Assembly: GCA_947501445.1 (NCBI GenBank)
Contig: CANMVS010000009.1
Coordinates: 214,051 to 278,050, forward strand
Direction of reading: 5' to 3'
DNA from: an uncultured Rhizobiaceae group bacterium
GTDB lineage: Bacteria; Pseudomonadota; Alphaproteobacteria; Rhizobiales; Rhizobiaceae
DNA length: 64,000 nt
In this document: in pieces, positions 30,169 to 37,634 of the stretch
Layout: every line of letters begins with the position of its first letter
How positions within the stretch are numbered: the stretch's first letter is position 1
Position numbers and translations under genes: made by a program
Notes under the pieces: model-generated
What the model was told of the DNA's origin: nothing
Database searches by the model: none
Seen by the model: the letters and a program-made list of their open reading frames with translations, nothing else

Positions 30169-30968
30169 GATATCTGCTCCTTTCTGCCTAACCATTGCGT
30201 CAGCGCAGTATTGACCGCATCAGGGGCCGTCAATCCAACCATATGGCGGTGGCCTTCGATGATGCAGCACTTACCATCAGTGGCTTCAGACGCCATCTGT
30301 TTGGACATCAGCGGTGATGAATTTGGATCATCCGCACCGGTCAGAAACAGGGATGGACATTGGATCTGTCCGATTTTCCCTTCATAGAGCCGATCACCCT
30401 TTGCAAATGCAGTATAGGCCACAGCATAGGCTTTCGGATCTACACTGGAGAGCATTTTGGCAGTCAATGCGCGGGCAGATTTATCCGTTGGCTGATCGCC
30501 GAACCAGCGTTGCAATGGACCTTCAAAATCGACATTCCCACGGCTAATCTGCTCAGCACGCGTGCGTACCGCGCACGATGCGCGGTCATCTCTTTTGTAC
30601 ACGCCATTTAACAGCGCCAACCGGCGGACCAGAGCGGGTGCTTTGACAGCCAACCCAAGAGCAATGAGCGCGCCCATTGAATGGCCAGCAACATTGAGCG
30701 GGCCAACACCCAGGTGTCTTATCAACTGCTCTGCCCAGTCCACATAGTCCGGCAGGGTTACATTCTCATCTATCGGCGCGCTCTGCCCGTGCCCGGGCAA
30801 GTCAACTGCAATAACACTGTATCGCTCTTTGAATCGATCTATTTGAGGCTGCCACGCTTCTGCCCGCAGGCCGACGCCATGTATCAACAACAGTGGTTCT
30901 CCACTGCCACTGACGTAACAGGCAGCACCGTTTGCCACTTCAGACCGCTGCAGGATTGTCGACATCAT
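30165..30968 (-). CDS. Alpha/beta hydrolase
   Basis: About 267 residues. Canonical features: LLLIHGVGLRAEAWQPQ oxyanion region, AVDLPGHGQS, the nucleophile elbow VAGHSMGALIAL, a late aspartate in LFLTGADDPNSS and the catalytic His in EGHRHMVGL. The family includes C-C bond hydrolases and ester/lactone hydrolases of aromatic catabolism. The start (ATG at 30968) lies inside the preceding DUF1185 gene by 29 nt, and its stop overlaps the reductase start, so translation is tightly coupled. Confidence 0.9.
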   Translation of the reverse strand: MMSTILQRSEVANGAACYVSGSGEPLLLIHGVGLRAEAWQPQIDRFKERYSVIAVDLPGHGQSAPIDENVTLPDYVDWAEQLIRHLGVGPLNVAGHSMGALIALGLAVKAPALVRRLALLNGVYKRDDRASCAVRTRAEQISRGNVDFEGPLQRWFGDQPTDKSARALTAKMLSSVDPKAYAVAYTAFAKGDRLYEGKIGQIQCPSLFLTGADDPNSSPLMSKQMASEATDGKCCIIEGHRHMVGLTAPDAVNTALTQWLGRKEQIS

Positions 30969-31542
30969 GGCCAAGTTCCTTCAAATCCTGATAGCGGTCC
31001 CCGATACGGTGGTGGGGACGTCCGCCGACAGATGCACCCAACGCGATGACAATTTCATCCGGTCCGGGCGCATCATTCACAGCGAATTGTATGGTCAGAT
31101 AATGCGAACGTCGCCCGGCATCATTCTTGTCCATCAGTGGTATCGCGATGGGCGCGTTGGCAGGACCGCGGGTATTTGTGAAAGACAGATAGGATTTGGC
31201 GCCGACAGCATCCCGGTAATAATTGCCAAAGCGCAAAGTGTGGATGAGTGCCGAGGCATGTTCAACCTCACCGTTGAGACCGACAACAGCGGATTTGCCA
31301 TACCCTTCAACCGCGACCCCCGATCCAACCGTATCAATGATCATCTGGGTCAATAGCTTCCCAAGGCCCGGTGCGACTGCGTGCATTGCAGGCCTTAGGT
31401 CCTCGACAAAGCCCTGCCCGGCCCAAGGGTTTTTGATAACCGCTGCAGCGGCCACCATCTTGAGCGGCGTAGCGGCAACCCGCCCACCTTCGATGAGTGT
31501 ATTTTCCACATGCAGGAGTGTCTTCCTGATTTCCGCAACCAT
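30940..31542 (-). CDS. Amino acid synthesis family protein (DUF1185)
   Basis: 200 residues resembling the AA_synth/DUF1185 family (PF06684-type): IRKTLLHVENTLIEGG, a VAAAAVIKNPWAG segment, VGSGVAVEGYGKSAVVGL, EHASALIHTLRFGNYYRDAVG, and FTNTRGPANAPIAIPLMDK. The family name is historical; the biochemical role is unclear. It is the promoter-proximal gene of the LLM operon and is divergent from the GntR regulator, with a palindromic site in the gap. Its recurrent presence beside oxygenase genes suggests a hydrolytic or isomerising role, which is inference. Confidence 0.85.
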   Translation of the reverse strand: MVAEIRKTLLHVENTLIEGGRVAATPLKMVAAAAVIKNPWAGQGFVEDLRPAMHAVAPGLGKLLTQMIIDTVGSGVAVEGYGKSAVVGLNGEVEHASALIHTLRFGNYYRDAVGAKSYLSFTNTRGPANAPIAIPLMDKNDAGRRSHYLTIQFAVNDAPGPDEIVIALGASVGGRPHHRIGDRYQDLKELGHDVDNPAAV

Positions 31543-31573
31543 CGATCTGATCCCTGTTATTAAGGCCTCATAG

Positions 31574-31587
31574 TATGGTATACCATA
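31574..31587. promoter_or_regulatory. GntR-family operator between the LLM operon and its regulator
   Basis: A perfect 14-bp palindrome TATGGTATACCATA lies 32 nt upstream of the DUF1185 start and about 63 nt upstream of the GntR start. TGGTATACCA-type sites are typical for FCD-domain GntR regulators. It most likely lets the adjacent regulator control both itself and the catabolic operon. Confidence 0.75.
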
Positions 31588-31649
31588 TTACGACATGTCA
31601 ATTCTTGTTTTTTCTTTTCAGCCGGGATATGAGGAACGCAGGAGAAAAT

Positions 31650-32336
31650 ATGACTGATATCAGCAGCTTGAAAATTGATAATCCCCCGGTGACTTTGCGT
31701 GAAATGGCACTGGAAAAGATGCGTAACGCCATCATAGCAGGCGTTTTCGAACCCGGCCAAAGGCTGATTGAACGAACCCTGTGTGAGCAGATGGGCGTCA
31801 GTCGAACAGTCATTCGCGAGGTTATTCGTCATCTCGATTCCGAAGGCCTGATCGAAGTCATATCCAATCAGGGGCCAGCGGTCGCCAGATTGGACTGGAA
31901 TGCAGCCAGGCAGATTTACGACATCAGGGCGCTGTTGGAATCGGAGGCTGCAGCCGCCTGCGCTGTCGCGATCGATAAAAACGGACTGGAGCGATTAAGC
32001 CGGGCACTTGAAGGACTGGAACAAGAGTCCCGCGGCAGCGATCCACTTGCCATGCTGAATGGGACGACAGAATTTTATCGAACGATATTTGATGTGGCCC
32101 ACCACGATATTGCCTGGGAAATTGTCAGCAGACTGAACAGTCGCATAAGCCGATTGCGTGTTCTGACACTCAATTCAGGTGACCGAACCAAAACCGGCCC
32201 CGTTCGAATGCGTCAGATTTATCAGGCGATTGCCGACCGCAAACCGGAAACTGCAGCAGCTGCCTGCAAGAAGCACCTGCATGAGGCTCGCGAAATTGCG
32301 CGTTTCATCCTGACAACACAGGCCAACTCGGCTTGA
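31650..32336 (+). CDS. GntR family regulator (FCD effector domain)
   Basis: About 228 residues. The N-terminal winged helix reads ALEKMRNAIIAGVFEPGQRL, then LCEQMGVSRTVIREVIRHLDSEGLI, the standard FadR/VanR-subfamily pattern, followed by an all-helical FCD domain (YDIRALLESEAAAACA, EFYRTIFDVAHHDI). The ATG at 31650 follows GGAG. It is divergent from the LLM operon across a 107-nt gap containing a perfect palindrome and is the likely repressor of that operon; the ligand would be the operon's substrate or an intermediate. Confidence 0.92.
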   Translation: MTDISSLKIDNPPVTLREMALEKMRNAIIAGVFEPGQRLIERTLCEQMGVSRTVIREVIRHLDSEGLIEVISNQGPAVARLDWNAARQIYDIRALLESEAAAACAVAIDKNGLERLSRALEGLEQESRGSDPLAMLNGTTEFYRTIFDVAHHDIAWEIVSRLNSRISRLRVLTLNSGDRTKTGPVRMRQIYQAIADRKPETAAAACKKHLHEAREIARFILTTQANSA

Positions 32337-32373
32337 TGACCCGCAGCCGTGCTCCAGACTAAACATTGTATCT

Positions 32374-32714
32374 TCAGGACTTTGGCTGGTCCGGCTCAAA
32401 TGCATGTGGAAACAGGGCCGACACAAATCGCAATATGATACGTTTTGCGGTATTCCGGTTGAATTGGTCACTATGCAGAAAATAGTCTGTCCACATTCCT
32501 TCCAGCAGCGCAATCGTGCCATGCATTGCATCACGGGCCAGAGCCTCCGGTTCCTCTGACTGTTCTGCCAAAGCCACATAGGCATCAAAAATCATCTGCC
32601 GCAGCGCATCATCGCGCGTATCACAGTGCTCCATGAACGCGTTATGAGAACGGGCCTCACCGCGAAATGCATACCAGATATTGACTGACCTTCGGTTTAA
32701 AATAACTTCGCTAA
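32374..32714 (-). pseudogene. TetR/BetI-like regulator, C-terminal remnant cut by the IS element
   Basis: The minus-strand frame reads without a stop from the IS edge near 32714 to a stop at 32374, giving about 113 residues: SVNIWYAFRGEARSHNAF, then a helical region with AMHGTIALLEGMWTDYFL, matching the BetI-type TetR C-terminal domain (the W.AFW.EAR motif and LLEGLW motif). The DNA-binding half is missing, and the frame meets a TGA just inside the IS. The other half is not on the far side of the IS, where only about 100 nt separate it from the chemoreceptor gene. An internal ATG at 32634 exists, but a functional regulator is unlikely. Confidence 0.8.
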
Positions 32715-33619
32715 GGTCTGCTCAAGAATGCTCTATTGAGTGAAAGGAGCAAATCAGATTCTTCGTATTTTGCTACAAATATGGAGAAGTCAGATGGCTT
32801 GGACCCCTTTCACTCGCGCTGACCATGCGCGAAATGGCCTGCGATATGCAAGTGATACAACGGACCGCGAGTGGGATTTAGTTGCGCCGTTCATGCCGCC
32901 GCAACCAGCACTTGGTCGCAGACGTACAACTGATATGCGTGCTGTTGTCGACGCGCTGTTCTATCTATTGCAGTCTGGCTGTCAATGGGGATTGCTGCCA
33001 AAGGATTTTCCGCCCAAAAGCACAGTTCACTATTACTTCAAGCGGTTGTGCACGGATGGTACATGGGTGCGCATTCACGATGCGTTCTATCAGCAAACCC
33101 GGCATCTGGAAGGGCGAGAAGAAAGTCCGTCCTATGCGATCATAGATAGTCAATCATCAAAAACCGGCCCGGATGCCCGTGAAATGGTGGGGTTTGACGC
33201 CGGGAAAAAAGTAAAAGGTCGCAAGCGCCATATTCTGGTCGATACGCTGGGGCTGATCCTCAAAGCTGAGGTTCATTCGGCTGGTATTCAGGACCGTGAT
33301 GGTGCGGCCCTTGTCTTTAACAAGATCACAACGCGTTTTCCTTTCATTCAGGCAATTTGTGGGGATGGTGGTTATCAAGGCCAACGCGTGCGCGATGCCA
33401 GCCCCCGACCCGTTGAAATCGTCAAACGAAATCAGCCCGGGTTCCACATATTACCAAAGCGCTGGATCGTCGAGCGAACCTTTGCATGGCTTGGCATCAA
33501 TCGACGCTTGGCCAAGGACCTCAAGCGTTTCTCACAAACTAGCCTCGCCTTCATTCAAACCGCCATGATAAAGCTAATGACAAGGCGGATCGCCCGATAT
33601 CCGTATTCTTGAACAGACT
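32715..33619 (+). mobile_element. IS5-family insertion sequence (IS427/IS1031-like), about 905 bp
   Basis: A single transposase gene is flanked by imperfect inverted repeats. The left end is GGTCTGCTCAAGAATGC (32715-32731) and the right end, read inward, AGTCTGTTCAAGAATAC (33619-33603), 14 of 17 positions alike. The transposase stop lies inside the right repeat. The bases outside the ends (CTAA on the left, CTGAGG on the right) do not form an obvious target duplication, which suggests a rearrangement after insertion. The left end truncates a TetR gene. Confidence 0.85.
32794..33612 (+). CDS. IS5-family DDE transposase
   Basis: About 272 residues in one uninterrupted frame. The N-terminal DUF4096-like part has TDREWDLVAPFMP and VVDALFYLLQSGCQWGLLP; the DDE catalytic residues lie in AIIDSQSSKTG, ICGDGGYQG and WIVERTFAWL, with GFDAGKKVKGRKRHILVDTLG between. 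The start at 32794 has GGAG 8 nt upstream. It appears intact, so the element may still be active. Confidence 0.93.
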   Translation: MAWTPFTRADHARNGLRYASDTTDREWDLVAPFMPPQPALGRRRTTDMRAVVDALFYLLQSGCQWGLLPKDFPPKSTVHYYFKRLCTDGTWVRIHDAFYQQTRHLEGREESPSYAIIDSQSSKTGPDAREMVGFDAGKKVKGRKRHILVDTLGLILKAEVHSAGIQDRDGAALVFNKITTRFPFIQAICGDGGYQGQRVRDASPRPVEIVKRNQPGFHILPKRWIVERTFAWLGINRRLAKDLKRFSQTSLAFIQTAMIKLMTRRIARYPYS

Positions 33620-33726
33620 CTGAGGTTTCCTCGTTTGGCAACACCATGCTTGTCAATATATAATTAACTAACCAGTGATTTACTTATGGCTACATTTGTT
33701 CGATTTCCGATCCTGGGGAGGGGACC

Positions 33727-36075
33727 ATGCTCAATAGGCTGTCATCAAAACTTGTCGTTATATTTTTTTGTGGGGCAATCTTTTTGTCAGCAGCCATCGT
33801 CTTCGCGACTTCGCAATTGGCAGGTCGTGTGTCGAACCAACAAGCCGATCGCGCTCTTATCAGCACAACCGATGGGAAAGTGGCGACAATCAGCCTGACT
33901 CTAGAGCAGATGTTGGATGCTGCAAAGCTGTTTGCCACTCTGAGAGACGCAAAAGAAAATATGCTGAAAATGAAAGCCGGATGGAAAAATATCGGGTCAA
34001 ATCCAACGGACCTTCTCCGCACAACCTATGTTGATGAGAATCCGTATTTGCCGGAAGATCGACACCTCTTTGTCGACACGGGAGAAGAAAACCTCTACTT
34101 CCGCGAACATCGATTTGTTCAGAAAGCGTTTAGGAAGGTGATTGAACAGGGACTTTTTTTTGATTTGGCGCTCGCTGATGATAGTGGCACTATAATATAT
34201 AGCTTCAGAAAAGGTCCGGATTTTGCGCGATCTACCGGTTCCCGGGAATTAAATGATCACCCTATGCGCGATGTGCTGCAAAAGATCGGTGTAGCAGGTG
34301 AAAAGGGAAGGTTACAGCCTGGCTTTGTTGCGAGCTCTGGTTTTGGAATAGATTCTGAGGGCCGGCTAAACTCCATTCTCGGTGTACCCATTTTTTACGC
34401 GGGAGCGCCGATTGGCTCTGTTTTGTTTACGCTGAACATGGACAAGATAGTGCCGCTTATCAACAAAAAGACCGGCCTTGGCGATACTGAACTGACTTTG
34501 CTGAAAGATAGTGGCGGCAACGTAATATCAGTGATTGATGGAGAAACCGCAACAGCAGATCTTGCAGGGGTCATTCAACATTCAGGCGTTGTGACACTTA
34601 ACGATGAAGTATACCGATATGCACAAATCACAGGTATTTTGGTAGATCAGCCCTACGCCATATTGCAGTTGATAAAACAGTGGGAGCTTGCATCTGCGGC
34701 TTCTGATATCACTACGGGCGCGATTGTAGTGGGTTTTGTTTCGCTATTGCCCATACTCGGCTTGGTTTGGTGGATCACCGCTCGAATGTTCAGGCCGCTT
34801 CGGATACTCTCGGAAGACACTAGGCGTATTGCAGATGGTGAATTGGACATGGATATACTTGGTAGCGAGCATGGCGATGAAATCGGACAAATGTCTCGGA
34901 GCATAGTGATCTTTCGGGATGCAGCGATCAAAAAAGAGCAACTTGAACAGGAAGCAGAAGAAAACCGTACGCTGAGCGAACGTGAAAGGGCTGAGCGCGA
35001 GGCTGCGAAGGAAGAAGAGACGCGGAGTGTGCAGGAGGCAGTCGATGAACTTGCTGGTGGCCTGAAACGCTTGTCCGAAGGGGACCTGACGGTCCGACTT
35101 AAGCGGCCTTTCACAGATGGCTTGGAGCGACTTCGCAGTGATTTCAATACCTCTGTCGATAAGCTCAATGTCACCCTGAGTGAGATTCGAGCGAACGTCA
35201 GTTTGATCGATAATAACTCTCGGGAAATGCGGACGGCGGCGGGCAACCTGTCCCGACGTACCGAACATCAAGCCGCCTCGCTGGAGGAATCATCTGCCGC
35301 AATCGAAGAGATCACATCGGTTGTCAGAGGCACATCTGAGCGTGCCGGCGAAGCCTCCCAGATGACAGACGCCGCCCAGGCTGATGCGAATAGATCCAGT
35401 ACTGTTGTTACAGAAGCAGTCACCGCTATGGAGGGCATTGAGGCTTCTTCCGATGAGATTGCCAATATCATAGGCGTGATCGACGACATTGCTTTTCAGA
35501 CCAATCTTCTTGCGCTCAACGCTGGCGTCGAGGCTGCTCGAGCTGGCGAGGCGGGCAAAGGATTCGCCGTAGTTGCGCGGGAAGTACGCGAATTGGCACA
35601 ACGTACAGCAACCGCTGCCCGAGAAATCCAGGAGCTTATCAATAAATCAGGTGAACAAGTCAGCAATGGTGTCAAGATGGTCAAAGTCACTGGAAACGCA
35701 CTTACGCAGATTTCCGAGCACGTCACCAACGTGAATACAGCGATCGGCGCCATAGCGACGGCTGCGAAAGAGCAACTCACTGGAATTCAGGAAGTCAATA
35801 CGGCCGTGACTCAAATGGATCAGGTGACACAACAAAACGCTGCAATGGTTGAAGAGACGACAGCGGTTACTCACCAGCTCGCTGATGAGGTTGCCACTCT
35901 TTCCAGGTTGATAGATGATTTTCAGCTATCAACTTCCGCAAATATACCGGTGTCACCCGTGGTGGAGGAGACGTGTCAGAACAACCGATCAGCTCAACGG
36001 GATGGCAAATATCCTGGATTTAATGGAAATGCGGCCATCGCAGTGGATGCTGATGAAGACCGGGATAAATTCTGA
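33727..36075 (+). CDS. Methyl-accepting chemotaxis protein
   Basis: 782 residues. Plan: TM1 at about residues 8-30, a large periplasmic sensor to about 318, TM2 ([19 protein letters not shown]), a HAMP domain ([24 protein letters not shown]), a second HAMP-like [19 protein letters not shown] segment, and the MA signalling coiled coil with the hairpin tip [20 protein letters not shown]. There is no clear C-terminal methyl-transferase tethering pentapeptide. The start has a strong GGGGAGGGG site. The sensor ligand is unknown. Base use around it looks more AT-rich than the core genes, and it follows the IS directly, so it may have been acquired. Confidence 0.93.
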   Translation: MLNRLSSKLVVIFFCGAIFLSAAIVFATSQLAGRVSNQQADRALISTTDGKVATISLTLEQMLDAAKLFATLRDAKENMLKMKAGWKNIGSNPTDLLRTTYVDENPYLPEDRHLFVDTGEENLYFREHRFVQKAFRKVIEQGLFFDLALADDSGTIIYSFRKGPDFARSTGSRELNDHPMRDVLQKIGVAGEKGRLQPGFVASSGFGIDSEGRLNSILGVPIFYAGAPIGSVLFTLNMDKIVPLINKKTGLGDTELTLLKDSGGNVISVIDGETATADLAGVIQHSGVVTLNDEVYRYAQITGILVDQPYAILQLIKQWELASAASDITTGAIVVGFVSLLPILGLVWWITARMFRPLRILSEDTRRIADGELDMDILGSEHGDEIGQMSRSIVIFRDAAIKKEQLEQEAEENRTLSERERAEREAAKEEETRSVQEAVDELAGGLKRLSEGDLTVRLKRPFTDGLERLRSDFNTSVDKLNVTLSEIRANVSLIDNNSREMRTAAGNLSRRTEHQAASLEESSAAIEEITSVVRGTSERAGEASQMTDAAQADANRSSTVVTEAVTAMEGIEASSDEIANIIGVIDDIAFQTNLLALNAGVEAARAGEAGKGFAVVAREVRELAQRTATAAREIQELINKSGEQVSNGVKMVKVTGNALTQISEHVTNVNTAIGAIATAAKEQLTGIQEVNTAVTQMDQVTQQNAAMVEETTAVTHQLADEVATLSRLIDDFQLSTSANIPVSPVVEETCQNNRSAQRDGKYPGFNGNAAIAVDADEDRDKF

Positions 36076-36516
36076 AAAACTGAAGCATCGTGGGTTAGAA
36101 TTCTACCGCTTTCCATTAGAATAAAACATCCATCGAGCAGCAGACGGGAGCTAACTCCTGAAACCGTGTCATCATGGTGGTTTTACGATTGAGGAGTTTG
36201 TTTGTTCGTAGTCCTGACCTGTCCGTATTCAAAACAAGGCCGGTTTGAAGAGTAGTCTGGGATTCACATTGGCAAGGTATCAACTTTTTCTTCAGCCGTT
36301 TTCGGTCAACCAGGATGAACAGATTTTTTGTAGGAAGAGTGTTGACGAACAACGTCTTTTTGTCACCACAAACATTCACTTAGATCATGCATTTATATAT
36401 GTTTTTCTCATAGCTAGTTGGCAAATTGTAGAGGCATTGCGAGTATCATGACCTATGAAATTAGCGACTTTGGCTGACACATTTTATAGTGTCTGTTAGC
36501 CAAAGGAGTATTTCAG
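36076..36516. other. 441-nt AT-rich gap with a dyad before the LysR fragment
   Basis: No supportable gene. At the right end, 36471-36502 forms a two-part dyad: TGGCT and AGCCA outside, GACAC-ATTTTATA-GTGTC inside. It lies just before an AAAGGAG ribosome site (36502-36508) for the next small frame and may be an operator or a hairpin in its leader. Confidence 0.4.
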
Positions 36517-36783
36517 ATGGATCGTCGAGCCCTCATTGACATATCCCGCAAGAATCGTGTTTTCGTCTATGCGCAGGAGGGGCTGGGTATAGCCATGGAC
36601 CGCCGCCCGTTCGGAGAATTGCAAAAAACCAATGGCCAGCTTGTGACGCCGGTGCCAGATCAGGTTTCAACCGGCTGGTCCTATTACTTTGTTGCTTCGG
36701 AGCGATCGCACAGTCTTGACCGCGTACGCAAAATGCGTCGCTGGCTAAAGACAATTTGTGCCGTTTTCGGAGACTCTCAATAG
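36517..36783 (+). pseudogene. LysR-type regulator C-terminal fragment
   Basis: 88 residues resembling only the last part of a LysR effector domain: EGLGIAMDRRPF (equivalent to the G.G.ALGRRPL motif), LQKTNGQLVTPVP, WSYYFVASE, and a terminal RKMRRWLKTI helix. The DNA-binding domain and most of the effector domain are absent. Unusually, the fragment has an ATG with AAAGGAG 8 nt upstream, so it could still be translated. I favour a degraded remnant. Confidence 0.6.
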
Positions 36784-36820
36784 TGCAGGACACTTTGACA
36801 GTATCCTGAAATCACATCAA

Positions 36821-37540
36821 TCAGCGGGCCTTGTGAGCCAGGTATACCGTTTGCGTCATCGTATTGTTTTGCAATGGATTGTGAAACGTAACAGGTTCGG
36901 CACGGGCGTCACCGAACACATCGAACAGACGGTCGGTAAACGCCTGATCAGGTGCATCATTTGACCACAGGCCGAACACACCACCATCACACAGATGATT
37001 TGATACCTGCTTTAATCCGGCTGGCTGATAAAATGGAGCACTCTTCGAGTTCAGCAGAAAATCGGGCGAATGATCAATATCGACCAGAATTGCATCATAG
37101 GTTCTGGCAGGGCTGTCCGGGTCAAATCCATCTGATGACGCCGACATGGCGAAAAAATCGCCATGCACAAACCGGCAACGCTCATCCTTCGTCAATTCAT
37201 CTCCAAGTGGCAATAATCCGCTTTCATGCCACTCAATGATCGCTTCCAGCGCATCAACAACGATCAGCGAACCAACGGTTGGAAATTGGAGTACGGCCTG
37301 CGCCGTATAACCGAGCCCCAGTCCGCCGACGACTACATCCAGGTCATCGCCCGAAAGGTCCGTTAGTCCGAGTTTGGACAAAGCTATTTCAGATGCCGTA
37401 AAAAGGCTCGACATGAGAAATTCGTCACCCAGCTTGATCTCGAAAACATCAACATCAAGCAGCATTTCACGGCGGCGACGCAAACTTATCGCCCCGATCG
37501 GTGTGGGGCGATAATCCAGTTCTTCAAATAGTCGGCTCAT
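36821..37540 (-). CDS. Spermidine synthase-like SAM-binding protein
   Basis: About 239 residues. The Rossmann-type nucleotide loop is DVVVGGLGLGYTAQAVLQ, followed by LIVVDALEAIIEWH and later YDAILVDIDHSPDFLLN, the layout of spermidine-synthase-like or class I methyltransferase proteins. Key polyamine-binding tyrosines are not obvious, so it may act on another substrate. I chose the ATG at 37540 (GGGGCC upstream), since the extra residues before it look unrelated to the family. It is convergent with the LysR remnant and follows the RTX-like gene. Confidence 0.7.
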   Translation of the reverse strand: MSRLFEELDYRPTPIGAISLRRRREMLLDVDVFEIKLGDEFLMSSLFTASEIALSKLGLTDLSGDDLDVVVGGLGLGYTAQAVLQFPTVGSLIVVDALEAIIEWHESGLLPLGDELTKDERCRFVHGDFFAMSASSDGFDPDSPARTYDAILVDIDHSPDFLLNSKSAPFYQPAGLKQVSNHLCDGGVFGLWSNDAPDQAFTDRLFDVFGDARAEPVTFHNPLQNNTMTQTVYLAHKAR

Positions 37541-37634
37541 CTGGCCCCAATCCAAGCATGGTTGGGGCGACGGTAGTTGGCTTACGATGAATGTCAATCA
37601 GATATCTGCGAATCATTGGCCAAAAGACATCCGG

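Noticed and set aside
32711..33625. Target-site duplication around the IS element
   Set aside because: CTAA on the left and CTGAGG on the right do not match closely enough to call a duplication.
36116..36379. 87-residue minus-strand frame after the chemoreceptor gene
   Set aside because: Composition is not protein-like and no motif is present; I considered a transposase remnant but found no DDE motif.
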